Assembly (NCBI GenBank): GCA_044507775.1
Contig: JBIQIY010000025.1
Span: 1-64,000 of the forward strand
Reading direction: 5' to 3'
DNA: 64,000 nt
Source: Chryseosolibacter sp044507775
GTDB lineage: Bacteria; Bacteroidota; Bacteroidia; Cytophagales; Cyclobacteriaceae
Both the position numbers and the translations under genes were made by a program. The notes beneath the pieces are model-generated. The model saw nothing but the letters and a program-made list of their open reading frames with translations. It was not told the origin of the DNA and made no database searches. Position 1 is the first letter of the stretch, and each line of letters starts with the position of its first letter. Below, piece after piece: positions 6,243 to 14,040 of the stretch.

Positions 6243-9188
6243 TTAATTAAACCCTTTTCCGAACCCGGATGTAAACCCACTTGTAAAAGGTGATGAGTTA
6301 CTACCATCCGCTCCGGCCCCCTGTGTTATGTCAATCAATTCCAAAAACTCCCCGCGTACCCTGTTGTTCTTATCGTCAATTGTGGGAGAGATCGGTAAGT
6401 AAAGTCTGTTGTTGTCGTTCTGGATCCTCAGCACGTTCAGAAAATTGAAGTATGTTGTCTGGCTGTAAAAGCTACCTGTCAGCCTGCGCCATGACTTCTT
6501 ATACTGTGCTGCGATCTGCTGCAAAAGGATGAGGTGCAAGCTGCTTTCTTCCGAAATCCCATCACGCGTCCAAGTCTCATATCCTGTTCCATCGCTTGCG
6601 CGGAAATATCCGGCATAGAGCAGGTCTGCACTCAGAACGTTAGTTGTAATAATGCTTAATGTGGCTGTGGTCGGCCCTACCGGGAATAGCGGGCCTATTC
6701 CGAAGTCTAGCTGTGGAATGGTTGTTACAAGGCTCTGATACGATCCGTGGATAACTTCCTTTTCCAGCACTGCCGTGTTCCGCGTCTCTGCGGGTATCTC
6801 TCGTATGATGGTGTCAACGGGCCGGGTTCCGTTCGTTAGGAATGCAACCTTGATACTGTCAATCCAGAATGAGTTACTAAGAAAAAATGTCTTTCTGACT
6901 GTTTTCTTAAAAATCCAAGCAACCTGGTTGTCAACGGCAAAATCATCCGGGCGGATGACTGTGAATCCGTCGTCGGTTGCGGTGCTTTCCTCAAGCTCGT
7001 AGTAATGTAATGGCGAAACAAGGCTTTGTGAATACTCAGTACGTGCGCCAATAGGGAGAGCGCGTTCCCCATCATACGTCACCTTTGCACGTAAGTCGTC
7101 ATAATCTGAAAACTCCGCATGATAGATGTAGCTATGGTAAAGTCTGACTTCAAAGTCGTAACCGCTTGCAGCGCCTGAATCGGGCTGTGTGGCGATGATC
7201 TCCTGCTCCAGGTATTTATCGAACTCCGTCACATAGAAAACGACGAAATTTTCATCCGATGACCATGATCCGTCACTGAGTAGGTATTTCGTGCCATACT
7301 TTACCCGGATCCTCACCTTTTGGTAAGGGACGCTTATCGGCTTTGGCGTAAGGCCACCCGCTATTGGCGGTGGTAGTTTAAAACGGATCGAGATCTTTAG
7401 CGTGTTCGCCAGTCCCATTTTAACCGTATAGGTATCACTTTGAACGAAGGCTTCACCGGTTGAAGTGTCGTCGCCCTTTAGCTTCCAGGCAATGTTCGAA
7501 AGGTCTGTCTCATTGGACTGGTCCGTTGCTTCCCAGCTCGAACTCAGTGAATAATTCGGACTGACCAGCTGGAAGCCCCTTGTATCTACGGTGTAAAAGT
7601 GTTGATTGGAGACAGGATCAAAAACACTTGTCAAGCTGAAGTCACCGTTTTCTAAAATGTTTTCCCTGAGACCGAGCTTGTAGAATAGCCGGATCTTGCC
7701 ATAGCCCGGGCAAAGGGTCAGGTGATGGTCTACATCTGAAAAGTGGTAGCCCGTTGAACCAACAGGAACAACGTTGCAGATCGGATCAAATGAACTGTTG
7801 GATACATACACTCCATTCTCATCAAATTCCCGGTAGTCGTATTCAGCGCGTTTTTCCTCTACCCTTACGATATTCCAAACGCCGAACTCTTGCAGAATGG
7901 TAGCTCCAAATGGAGCAAGTATCTCACTCAGAACATAATCAAGGGTCGGGTCGCTCTTGTCGATGTAGTACGTGTCACAATCCACATACGCCTGGTCGAG
8001 TGGATCATCGTCGTCGTCTGAATCCATATCCGTAGCGTACAGGTTGATCCCCACCCGGATATGTAATTCCAGTTTTGTCTTTTTCAGAATGTAGGCGATC
8101 AGCTCAATCGCTTTCATTGAAGAATAGAACCGCTGACCGTCATCCTGAAGGAAGATGTAATCTTTCAGGTTTGGCAGTCCACAAGTCGCAATAATGGATA
8201 CGTAATACGGCGGCGCTTTATAGTCTTCCGCGTACTGCTGAGGGAGTGCTTTGTAAACTCCGAATAGGGTACTGTTCTTATAGGTGTAAATCCTGAACTC
8301 CTCCGGACTGTTGGCGTACAGTGTTTGAAAAGCAAAGTTGGTTTCAGATGTGAGATTGACCGTTGTCTTTGTGGCAAGGATACTTTCAAACTTGTCTTGC
8401 GAACCCTCGCCTTTCAGTGACCTTTCGACTGGAAGTCCTGCGCCCTTAACCTCCGTTACAGACCCTGAATAGTCACGTTTGGCAATGTCAATCCGTGTCA
8501 CGCCTCCTACCGGATCATCGTACTCAAGACGATAGTAAGGACCGTAATCATTGCTGAATACAACCGTAACCTGCACGTTAGCAAAGCAATTCTTACTATC
8601 CCGTAAGTAGATTCGATATTGCCCTGGGAGCAACCCTGTAAACTCCCCTGTCGATTGATGGCCGGAACCATCGTTGTAGGCGAAATCAGAACCAAGTTTG
8701 TATTGAATCGGATTTGATGAACTGGCTGTAATCTTTATTTCACCGTCTGCTGTGGTCGGTCCCGTAGTGTTAAACACCTGTGGAGTGCCTACAATAATCA
8801 AGTCACAGGTCGATGGATTTACGGCGCACGTGGGACTATTTGCCCAGTATAACGGAACGTACCAAGGGAAAGACATGAAGAACCTGGGGAACTCAGTCCA
8901 GTAAGTACCGAAACATAGACCGTTGACAAGTTTTTTCTCGATGTAGATAGGCAGCAAACGACCTAAGCCACTTACGACACCTCCTGTTGTTAAAGGTATG
9001 TCTGTGCCGCTCGTAACCTCAACACCATTCTTGTAGACTGATATTCCAGAATGATAGCCTGGATTGCCCACCGAAGGATCATTAAGTCCGTCACTGTCAA
9101 AGAATATTTCCAGCGCATCCCCGGCAACGTATTCACCATACGGGTTATCCTGTAGGAATGAGATTTGCGCTATCAGAACGTCAGCCAT
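6243..9188 (-). CDS. Large phage tail / baseplate-like structural protein
   Basis: At 981 residues this is the largest gene of the element. It has no signal peptide or membrane helix. The N-terminal 230 residues are beta-rich with SprB-like segments (for example TTADGEIKITASSSNPIQYK and GLLPGQYRIYLRDSKNC). The middle has a pattern seen in tail-tip proteins of Bacteroidota prophages (YYRLEYDDPVGGVTRIDIAK), and a DSDDDDD stretch near residue 390 may bind metal. The C-terminus ends in a glycine- and serine-rich tail. It lies downstream of the capsid gene, as tail genes do. The family assignment is by layout and composition; a receptor-binding role is likely but not proven. Confidence 0.62.
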   Translation of the reverse strand: MADVLIAQISFLQDNPYGEYVAGDALEIFFDSDGLNDPSVGNPGYHSGISVYKNGVEVTSGTDIPLTTGGVVSGLGRLLPIYIEKKLVNGLCFGTYWTEFPRFFMSFPWYVPLYWANSPTCAVNPSTCDLIIVGTPQVFNTTGPTTADGEIKITASSSNPIQYKLGSDFAYNDGSGHQSTGEFTGLLPGQYRIYLRDSKNCFANVQVTVVFSNDYGPYYRLEYDDPVGGVTRIDIAKRDYSGSVTEVKGAGLPVERSLKGEGSQDKFESILATKTTVNLTSETNFAFQTLYANSPEEFRIYTYKNSTLFGVYKALPQQYAEDYKAPPYYVSIIATCGLPNLKDYIFLQDDGQRFYSSMKAIELIAYILKKTKLELHIRVGINLYATDMDSDDDDDPLDQAYVDCDTYYIDKSDPTLDYVLSEILAPFGATILQEFGVWNIVRVEEKRAEYDYREFDENGVYVSNSSFDPICNVVPVGSTGYHFSDVDHHLTLCPGYGKIRLFYKLGLRENILENGDFSLTSVFDPVSNQHFYTVDTRGFQLVSPNYSLSSSWEATDQSNETDLSNIAWKLKGDDTSTGEAFVQSDTYTVKMGLANTLKISIRFKLPPPIAGGLTPKPISVPYQKVRIRVKYGTKYLLSDGSWSSDENFVVFYVTEFDKYLEQEIIATQPDSGAASGYDFEVRLYHSYIYHAEFSDYDDLRAKVTYDGERALPIGARTEYSQSLVSPLHYYELEESTATDDGFTVIRPDDFAVDNQVAWIFKKTVRKTFFLSNSFWIDSIKVAFLTNGTRPVDTIIREIPAETRNTAVLEKEVIHGSYQSLVTTIPQLDFGIGPLFPVGPTTATLSIITTNVLSADLLYAGYFRASDGTGYETWTRDGISEESSLHLILLQQIAAQYKKSWRRLTGSFYSQTTYFNFLNVLRIQNDNNRLYLPISPTIDDKNNRVRGEFLELIDITQGAGADGSNSSPFTSGFTSGFGKGFN

Positions 9189-9198
9189 AAGTCAGAAT

Positions 9199-9235
9199 AA
9201 AAAAAAGGGGGGCAAAGAAACAAACCCCACCCCCC
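9199..9235 (-). terminator. Possible terminator before the tail-like gene
   Basis: On the minus strand GGGGGG and CCCCCC (six pairs) flank a 17-base loop, followed by eight T residues. It would end the capsid transcript only 11 bases before the tail-like gene starts, so it may instead be an attenuator or fold differently. Confidence 0.35.
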
Positions 9236-9250
9236 GAATCAACATCCCAC

Positions 9251-9370
9251 CTAAAACGAGCACAGAAAAAGTCCGGCATACAGTGTATACGGGTCGCCTT
9301 TGAAGTCCTTCGGTTCTGGATCTTTCACAACCTTAGGCTTGAGTTTCTTTGCTTTGACAATAATTGGCAT
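9251..9370 (-). CDS. Small basic phage-type peptide, 39 aa
   Basis: The frame runs from ATG 9370 to TAG 9251. The product is MPIIVKAKKL at the start, then KPKVVKDPEP, then an aromatic tail (DPYTLYAGLFLCSF). Its start lies one base after the capsid gene stop codon, a spacing that indicates translational coupling. The lysine-rich first half and close packing against the capsid gene suggest a virion or assembly accessory, but I recognise no family. Confidence 0.55.
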   Translation of the reverse strand: MPIIVKAKKLKPKVVKDPEPKDFKGDPYTLYAGLFLCSF

Positions 9371-9371
9371 A

Positions 9372-10703
9372 TTAGGTATGCTCTTGCAGCCAAATGTTGT
9401 CGACTACGCCAAGATCTTCCTCGCGGTAAGGTCTAATATCTCCGCGAAAGACTGTCAGGTATGACCACTGATAGCGGTCTGCCTGGACCGGTGTCAGGAT
9501 GATCTGCGTTTGCAGTCTCACGCCGAGATTCACGCTGCGGAATCCGCCCATAAACGCACAGGTATTGTAGAGCGTTTCATCCAGATCATCGGGAACCTGA
9601 GTTGTCTCATAGAACCGATGGCCTTTGTCAGAATTTTGCATGGTCATGTAAAGAGGCATCGGAAGAGGCGCATTGCTAGTTCCCTGCTTCAGCTTGTTGA
9701 ACAACGCCCAGGAGCCTGGTGAATAGATCGTCGTGTCTGGCAATTCGCCATTATCGTCGAGGATGAGCTTTGAGCAATCGATGAAGGAATCAAAGCCGGT
9801 CGGGACTGCGCCGAGATCGTGACGGTTTACGTTCGTGTAGTTGTAAATCCCCTCGGGTTCTTCCGTTGCGCCTCCTGCGCCAAATAACCCAGCGTAGTCG
9901 ATGCCGTTGGCAATTGACCTTCTGAAGGCCATCCGAAGGGCAGCATCAATGTTATGACAATCTTGCACCTGCTCACCCGAGACATTCAGAAATCCCCGGA
10001 GCGTGTGCGCTTCCATGTCTACCGAATCGAATACGACAGTCCTGTCAGTAGTCTGTGCGCTCTCCGCCTTCCATTCAAAGGTGGGATAGGTTGTGATCTT
10101 TGCAAATCTTTTTGTCCCTTCTTCCATCACCTGGGTTTGCATTCCTGCCTGGGCAAGCCGGGATTTGGCAAGGCCTCCGTCCAGGAGCTGCGCACTCAGA
10201 TATTCAGTCAGCATAGCCGAGGTAGTAGCTGCGCGGCATTCATCCAGGGCGTGGATGATCGCCGGGTTCGTCGGTTTCTTTGCCATTGGGTGCATTGCGA
10301 TCATAACGTCATAGACATTTGCCCGCTGCATCTTTTCGTTAACATCGAAGTTACGCAAGCGCCATTCTGTGATTGGGCCGTGCTTAACCGATGCCTTTTG
10401 CGCAATAGTAAAGTCGAAATTGTAATTCCGCTTTTCATCGTCCTTGTCTTCCTGGCTTCTTTCCTCGCCTTCGGTGACGCGCGTGCCCTCCTTCACTCCC
10501 TTTGCTGCGTCCATCTGTTGCAAAATTTCTTCGTCCTTGATTTTCAGATCAAGCTCCTTTAATTCGTTGTTGTAGGTTCGCAGCTGCGTTCTCTGTTCAT
10601 CGGTCAAAGTCCCTTTACCGTCCTTCACAGTTTTGCCAATGGCCTCCATCGAAGCCACTACTTTTCCCTTTTTATCGAAAAGTTTTCTAAGTTCTTCTCT
10701 CAT
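9372..10703 (-). CDS. HK97-type major capsid protein
   Basis: The 443-residue protein has the two-part layout of HK97-like capsid proteins. Residues 1-95 are a charged coiled coil (delta/scaffold domain). Residues about 130-443 are the shell domain: a helix that begins VYDVMIAMHP, a long beta region with ATTSAMLTEYLSAQLLDGG, an immunity-free core, and a C-terminal strand set with YQWSYLTVFRGDIRPYREEDLGVVD. The fold builds icosahedral shells. No separate protease, portal or terminase gene is present in the element. It is followed by a one-base-spaced small peptide gene. This is the strongest evidence that the element is phage-derived. Confidence 0.85.
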   Translation of the reverse strand: MREELRKLFDKKGKVVASMEAIGKTVKDGKGTLTDEQRTQLRTYNNELKELDLKIKDEEILQQMDAAKGVKEGTRVTEGEERSQEDKDDEKRNYNFDFTIAQKASVKHGPITEWRLRNFDVNEKMQRANVYDVMIAMHPMAKKPTNPAIIHALDECRAATTSAMLTEYLSAQLLDGGLAKSRLAQAGMQTQVMEEGTKRFAKITTYPTFEWKAESAQTTDRTVVFDSVDMEAHTLRGFLNVSGEQVQDCHNIDAALRMAFRRSIANGIDYAGLFGAGGATEEPEGIYNYTNVNRHDLGAVPTGFDSFIDCSKLILDDNGELPDTTIYSPGSWALFNKLKQGTSNAPLPMPLYMTMQNSDKGHRFYETTQVPDDLDETLYNTCAFMGGFRSVNLGVRLQTQIILTPVQADRYQWSYLTVFRGDIRPYREEDLGVVDNIWLQEHT

Positions 10704-10750
10704 TGTATGTTATGCTAATTATTAGTGTACTAACTATTTGAATAAAAAAA

Positions 10751-11440
10751 TTACTTCTTTCCCTTAGCCGCCATCTCACGTTTATGATCTGAAATAGCTT
10801 TCTTCCACATGGCCTTTTCTGTTGGAGTATTTGCCATACGCAGTTCAGTTTGATAGTCTTTCAAAACATCCTCATCGGTTAATTCAGGATCGCCATCATT
10901 TATCGGAGTCTGACGTCTGCTCGCGATTTCCTCGGCAATGACTGTTGGATGAATGAGCTCAGCAATTTCCAATAGAAATTCTTTTTCTAAAATCGCCGAT
11001 CGTCGGATTTTAAAAGCTGGACCTTTTCCATGGAAAAGGAGGTTCGCGCCTTTATGCTCACTAGTCGGCTCAGTAAACACAGATGCCATGTTATCTTCAT
11101 CATAGAAAATATAGACACTTCGGACGGTTGAGCGTATGTAGTTCGGATTCTGCAACGCATACGCAAGCCAAAAAACAAAATGACGGTCATGTTCGTCTTT
11201 CAATTCCATCCCTCGTTTTATTGCCCGCACAACATCCTCGCGTTTGTGTGTCTTGCAGTTGCTAAGTATGAAGAGAATCCATGCAGCGGAGTGCTGATTG
11301 ATTGGTCTCTTATATGCAGGAATTTCGCCTTCAAGGAATCCGCTCCACACGTCACGAATGTGTGAGATAACATGATAAGTACGCCCCTTCCCAAAGGCTT
11401 CCGTAATAGCGGGATGATTATATAGATCGCTGATCGTCAT
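10751..11440 (-). CDS. Element protein of unknown function
   Basis: A 229-residue soluble protein, first gene of the leftward capsid block. I chose ATG 11440 over an in-frame TTG at 11446. It has a helical N-terminal half (for example HVISHIRDVWSGFLEGEIPA) and a charged C-terminal helix ending in EMAAKGKK. The fixed pattern of paired HWxxxx-type aromatic helices around residues 85-105 (DRHFVFWLAYALQ) is notable. No motif identifies it. From its place before the capsid gene it could be a structural, assembly or head-completion protein. Confidence 0.6.
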   Translation of the reverse strand: MTISDLYNHPAITEAFGKGRTYHVISHIRDVWSGFLEGEIPAYKRPINQHSAAWILFILSNCKTHKREDVVRAIKRGMELKDEHDRHFVFWLAYALQNPNYIRSTVRSVYIFYDEDNMASVFTEPTSEHKGANLLFHGKGPAFKIRRSAILEKEFLLEIAELIHPTVIAEEIASRRQTPINDGDPELTDEDVLKDYQTELRMANTPTEKAMWKKAISDHKREMAAKGKK

Positions 11441-11484
11441 CCCCAAAAATAGACTGAATGATTCGTAATTTTCTTATAAAACCA

Positions 11485-11526
11485 TTTGTAATAATATTAT
11501 AATCGCTATATTTGTAATATTATTAC
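11485..11526. promoter_or_regulatory. Divergent promoter overlapped by a 12-bp palindrome
   Basis: A perfect inverted repeat, GTAATAATATTA (11488-11499) and TAATATTATTAC (11515-11526), separated by 15 bases, lies between the leftward capsid block and the rightward HTH block. A plus-strand promoter (TTTG 11485-11488, 18-base spacer, TATATTTG 11507-11514) is embedded in it. A repressor binding here would switch both blocks. Confidence 0.7.
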
Positions 11527-11539
11527 GAAATACTACAAG

Positions 11540-11731
11540 ATGAAGGATAAAAAAACATTAAAACTGTCTCAGCAGCCGGAGATCCTGACTATCGAGCAGG
11601 CCGCCGGGTACCTGGGACTGCATTCACATACGATTCGTGAGGCTATTAGGGCCGGGCAGTTCAAGGCAGTTCAAATCGGCAAACGCAAATACATCCTCAG
11701 AGATGAACTTTTAAAAATCCTAGGCAAATGA
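11540..11731 (+). CDS. Excisionase-type HTH protein
   Basis: The 63-residue protein is a single winged HTH of the MerR/excisionase family. The core is LTIEQAAGYLGLHSHTIREA followed by IRAGQFKAVQIGKRKYILRD, where the second segment is the wing. Such small proteins act as recombination directionality factors (Xis) or as repressors of the neighbouring operator. It is the first gene after the palindromic divergent promoter and overlaps the next gene by the ATGA arrangement, so it heads a coupled operon. Whether it is excisionase or repressor cannot be told. Confidence 0.8.
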   Translation: MKDKKTLKLSQQPEILTIEQAAGYLGLHSHTIREAIRAGQFKAVQIGKRKYILRDELLKILGK

Positions 11732-11904
11732 ACAACGAGCCACTACGCGAAGTCTTCACCTTCATCACGCATCTACCCGCGACCTGTCAGACGGTTGACC
11801 AAATGAAGGCAGTTCTTAAGTGCAGGTTTCAAAGGGAGCTCGACGAGTATTTTGATACCCATGCGGTCAAGTTAAACGACGAACGCGAGCGCGAAGAGGA
11901 ATGA
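11728..11904 (+). CDS. Small acidic protein, 58 aa
   Basis: The frame ATG 11728 to TGA 11904 overlaps the genes on both sides by four bases (ATGA), which argues for coupled translation of three genes in a row. The product starts MNNEPLREVF, is rich in acidic residues and ends in EREREEE. It has one predicted helix pair and no known motif. It is most likely a real small gene of the element's replication/regulation module. Confidence 0.6.
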   Translation: MNNEPLREVFTFITHLPATCQTVDQMKAVLKCRFQRELDEYFDTHAVKLNDEREREEE

Positions 11905-12557
11905 TCGAGGAGAGGGCAATATATCAGAAAGAATTCTCTCTGGAAGTACAACGTCCTGTGCGCGAAATTGGAAAGGAATTTCCTGTGACGTTTCGCACGT
12001 ACTGGAATATTCAAATAGCCGACCCCTCAGGAAAGGCTCTGGCGCTGTATCTGTTCTATGTGCAAAAAGCCATCGACCAGAATAGCCCGCAGCCCTTCGC
12101 GAATGATGCGTATTGTGCGCGCCGCCTGCGCTGGCATATCCGCACTGTAGCGAAGTATCGGGAAGTCCTGGAGAAGTGCGGGGCCGTCAAGCACATCAAA
12201 AAACGACGCAAGAACTATATCCGGGTGAACTACATGGTTGGAAAAATCACGGGGCCGAGCATCAACCTCAATACCGATAATATCGCAGAGGCATTGATGG
12301 GAACATACATCGTCTTTGATTATTACACGGTCTGGATCAATAATATAAAGTCCTTTAAACGGTTCACCCGTTTTGAAAAGCAAGTTGCCAAAAGGCTGGG
12401 TTACGCGCCGCATGAACAGGATATCGCCGACCGGCTTGAGCGGGCATGGGATAAGATATGCAGCGAAGGCTGGGCCATCGTCAAAGTGAACAATGAACTC
12501 TCATTCGAGCAATATCTGGCTGAGTCGGTTGCCAACAAATTCAAGGAGGGAAATTGA
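11901..12557 (+). CDS. Winged-helix replication-type protein
   Basis: The 218-residue protein has a central helix-turn-helix region of the type found in plasmid and phage replication initiators (CARRLRWHIRTVAKYREVLE followed by KCGAVKHIKKRRKNYIRVNY, residues about 70-110). An upstream aromatic segment (VTFRTYWNIQIADPSGKALA) and a long C-terminal region complete it. It begins within the ATGA overlap of the preceding gene. A cluster of palindromes and direct repeats follows directly, as expected when an initiator recognises its own origin. The initiator role is an inference from this pairing. It could instead be a DnaD-like primosome or repressor protein. Confidence 0.6.
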   Translation: MIEERAIYQKEFSLEVQRPVREIGKEFPVTFRTYWNIQIADPSGKALALYLFYVQKAIDQNSPQPFANDAYCARRLRWHIRTVAKYREVLEKCGAVKHIKKRRKNYIRVNYMVGKITGPSINLNTDNIAEALMGTYIVFDYYTVWINNIKSFKRFTRFEKQVAKRLGYAPHEQDIADRLERAWDKICSEGWAIVKVNNELSFEQYLAESVANKFKEGN

Positions 12558-12570
12558 CATGAATAACATA

Positions 12571-12647
12571 CGGTACATACCGCGGTACATATGTAAGACT
12601 ACACAAAGTTTATACAGTCTTAACCGTCTAAGACTATACAAAGTTTG
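12571..12647. repeat. Repeat cluster, candidate replication origin
   Basis: Just after the initiator-like gene are two copies of CGGTACAT (12571 and 12583), a CGGTA-ca-TACCG palindrome, TACATATGTA, an imperfect 19-base direct repeat (12594-12612 and 12629-12647, 17 matches) and an inverted repeat AGTCTTA/TAAGACT (12616-12635). From 12662 to 12749 the plus strand has only a few G. Such features suit iterons or a Rho entry region. Confidence 0.55.
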
Positions 12648-12750
12648 TGCATTCAAGGGCAATCAAGACTACCACTATTTTGCCACCCTGCACTATAACC
12701 TATTACACACACTATATCCAAATACACCACTAAAGCATATACTACTACAC

Positions 12751-12769
12751 GGGCCCGCTGTCGGGGCCC
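12751..12769 (+). terminator. Weak hairpin after the repeat cluster
   Basis: GGGCCC (12751-12756) and GGGCCC (12764-12769) flank a 7-base loop and are followed by TTGAAAATATT. The stem is strong but the T tract is poor, so termination is uncertain. Confidence 0.35.
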
Positions 12770-12801
12770 TTGAAAATATTCGTGTTTGGGGGTATTGATT
12801 T

Positions 12802-12921
12802 ATGAAAAAGAAAAAAGATACATCTGCCAAAGGTTATCTCGACTTGCTCTCAGAACTCGACAAGGTGCAGACGAAAAAAGAAAAATTAAACCAGGGGGCG
12901 CGGCCGGCGCAAAAATCATGA
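12802..12921 (+). CDS. Small basic peptide, 39 aa
   Basis: The frame ATG 12802 to TGA 12921 encodes a highly basic 39-residue product (starts MKKKKDTSAK, ends AQKS) with a leucine-rich middle. It overlaps the next gene by ATGA, so the pair is coupled. The lysine content suggests DNA binding. I recognise no family. Confidence 0.5.
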   Translation: MKKKKDTSAKGYLDLLSELDKVQTKKEKLNQGARPAQKS

Positions 12922-13175
12922 AGACACAATTTGAGCCTGAGGACATAGAAGTTTTCCGCGCACTGATACGCGAAGAGATCGCCGCTATGAAGCCGGCAAA
13001 GGTGGAACCGAAATTTTATACGCGGGTGGAGGCCGCGCAATTGCTCAAAATAAGTTTGCCCACACTGCACGCATGGGCAAACAAAGGATTAATCACACAA
13101 TCAAAAATCGGAAATCGGGTCCTGATCGAGGATGCCGAGATCCAACGCATGATCTTGAAAATGAAAAATCACTAA
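12918..13175 (+). CDS. MerR-type HTH DNA-binding protein
   Basis: The 85-residue product has an N-terminal helix (FEPEDIEVFRALIREEIAAM) and a C-terminal winged HTH (FYTRVEAAQLLKISLPTLHA then WANKGLITQSKIGNRVLIED), typical of excisionase or plasmid regulator proteins. I chose ATG 12918, which overlaps the stop of the upstream peptide gene; a longer in-frame extension would begin inside the upstream gene. It is the second small HTH protein in the element, so one may be the recombination directionality factor and the other a regulator. Confidence 0.75.
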   Translation: MKTQFEPEDIEVFRALIREEIAAMKPAKVEPKFYTRVEAAQLLKISLPTLHAWANKGLITQSKIGNRVLIEDAEIQRMILKMKNH

Positions 13176-13187
13176 ACAAACAAAGTT

Positions 13188-13769
13188 ATGAAAACGAACG
13201 AGCAAACACCACATGGAGAGGCTGCGCTTCTCGACCAAATTTCCACCCTTCAAAAACGGCTCGATGAGTGCCTCGATAGTCCTCAAATAAGGACTTCACA
13301 TCGCTTTAACGCGGCGGCTGAGAGAATAATCGAGACATTATTCGAACCGATTAAGGTGTTCGTTCCCGTCGAGTCTAAAGCCTGCGGTCGGTACGATGCA
13401 ACGGATCGAAAATATGCGTGGCAAAATTTCAAACAAGATCTGTTTGAGGCCGAACATCTTGAGAGATTTTGGGTCTCAAGAGAATTCAGAGACGGGGTTG
13501 ACGTATTAATAAAAGTTTGCCAAATCCTTGAAACGCAATTCTTTGAGAAAGGCGAAAAGGACTACGGTGATATCCCCTGGTTGTTTCTTTTTGACAATGT
13601 GTCCGTTGATCCATTGTACGAAGCTTTAAATACTTTCCGGGATAAATCGGACATTAGCATGACACCGGAGGAAATAGAGGATGTGTGGCTAAGCCTTCAA
13701 ATTATTTTGCTGATTAAGAAATCCGGCGGGCTTCTTATTCAACGCTACGATGAGGATGATGAGGACTAA
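13188..13769 (+). CDS. Element protein of unknown function
   Basis: The 193-residue protein is the last gene of the rightward block. It has a coiled-coil start (residues 12-35), a basic middle around DRKYAWQNFKQDLF, and an acidic C-terminus ending in YDEDDED. No enzymatic motif or signal peptide is visible. The gene lies 40 bases before the right-end arm repeats. A role in element maintenance, anti-defence or host interaction is possible but not shown. Confidence 0.6.
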   Translation: MKTNEQTPHGEAALLDQISTLQKRLDECLDSPQIRTSHRFNAAAERIIETLFEPIKVFVPVESKACGRYDATDRKYAWQNFKQDLFEAEHLERFWVSREFRDGVDVLIKVCQILETQFFEKGEKDYGDIPWLFLFDNVSVDPLYEALNTFRDKSDISMTPEEIEDVWLSLQIILLIKKSGGLLIQRYDEDDED

Positions 13770-13808
13770 AACCGTGCCGGTTGGTTCTGATCCCTGTCGG
13801 ATCACTAC

Positions 13809-13829
13809 ACCGCACCCATAGCCGCACCT
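13809..13829. repeat. Paired accgcacc repeats, right end (putative arm sites)
   Basis: ACCGCACCC at 13809-13817 and GCCGCACCT at 13821-13829 are spaced by 12 bases. The same motif occurs in two pairs near the left end. The symmetry with the left end supports a role as integrase arm sites. Confidence 0.6.
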
Positions 13830-13835
13830 AGAAAT

Positions 13836-13865
13836 AAAAAACCCCTCTCGCGACAGCAAAAGGGG
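13836..13865 (-). terminator. Terminator of tRNA-Glu supplied by the element
   Basis: On the minus strand CCCCTTT (13859-13865) pairs with AGAGGGG (13842-13848) with one mismatch, followed by six T. It lies just downstream of tRNA-Glu inside the element, so it would replace the original tRNA terminator displaced to 3475-3510. Confidence 0.6.
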
Positions 13866-13873
13866 CAATTATG

Positions 13874-13890
13874 GTAGTCCGTACGGGAAT
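13874..13890. repeat. Right attachment site (tRNA 3' end)
   Basis: GTAGTCCGTACGGGAAT is the second copy of the 17-base core at 3599-3615. All but its first base lie in the tRNA-Glu gene (acceptor 3' strand and part of the T arm). Confidence 0.9.
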
Positions 13891-13946
13891 CGAACCCGTG
13901 TTACCAGAATGAAAATCTGGTGTCCTAACCCCTAGACGAACGGACC
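13875..13946 (-). tRNA. tRNA-Glu (anticodon TTC)
   Basis: A 72-base cloverleaf on the minus strand. The acceptor strand GGTCCGT pairs with ACGGACT, leaving an A discriminator; a G1-U72 pair is present. The anticodon loop is TTTTCAT, giving TTC, which reads Glu codons. The T arm carries GTTCGAT. CCA is not encoded. The gene is intact and is the integration target of the element to its left. Confidence 0.97.
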
Positions 13947-14040
13947 GTCCTAAAAGGAGTGCAAATATAGATCGTCGCGGGGTATTTGCAAACCGGCCTA
14001 TTATCTTTTTTCGAAACATTCGCGGTTAAAATGCGCTGTG

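Larger units (their letters stand above)
3599..13890. mobile_element. Integrated phage-related element in tRNA-Glu
   Basis: The 10.3-kb unit is bounded by 17-bp direct repeats, one of them the 3' end of an intact tRNA-Glu(TTC) gene. Inside are a tyrosine integrase next to the left end, a HicA/HicB-like pair, a UVR-motif protein, a large tail-like protein, an HK97-type major capsid protein, small HTH proteins and a replication-like protein. There is no recognisable portal, terminase, protease, tail tube or lysis gene. It is therefore either a decayed prophage or a capsid-encoding phage satellite. Gene order is two leftward blocks and one rightward block that diverge at a palindromic operator near 11500. 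Confidence 0.88.

Noticed and set aside
12559..12798. 79-residue frame after the initiator-like gene
   Set aside because: It consists of the repeat cluster and a G-poor stretch; the Tyr/His/Leu-rich product looks like translated non-coding DNA.
3599..13890. Complete prophage
   Set aside because: Portal, terminase, protease, tail tube, tape measure and lysis genes are not found in the 10.3 kb between the att sites.
3599..13890. Conjugative or mobilisable element
   Set aside because: No relaxase, coupling protein or type IV secretion genes can be seen; the structural genes are phage-like.
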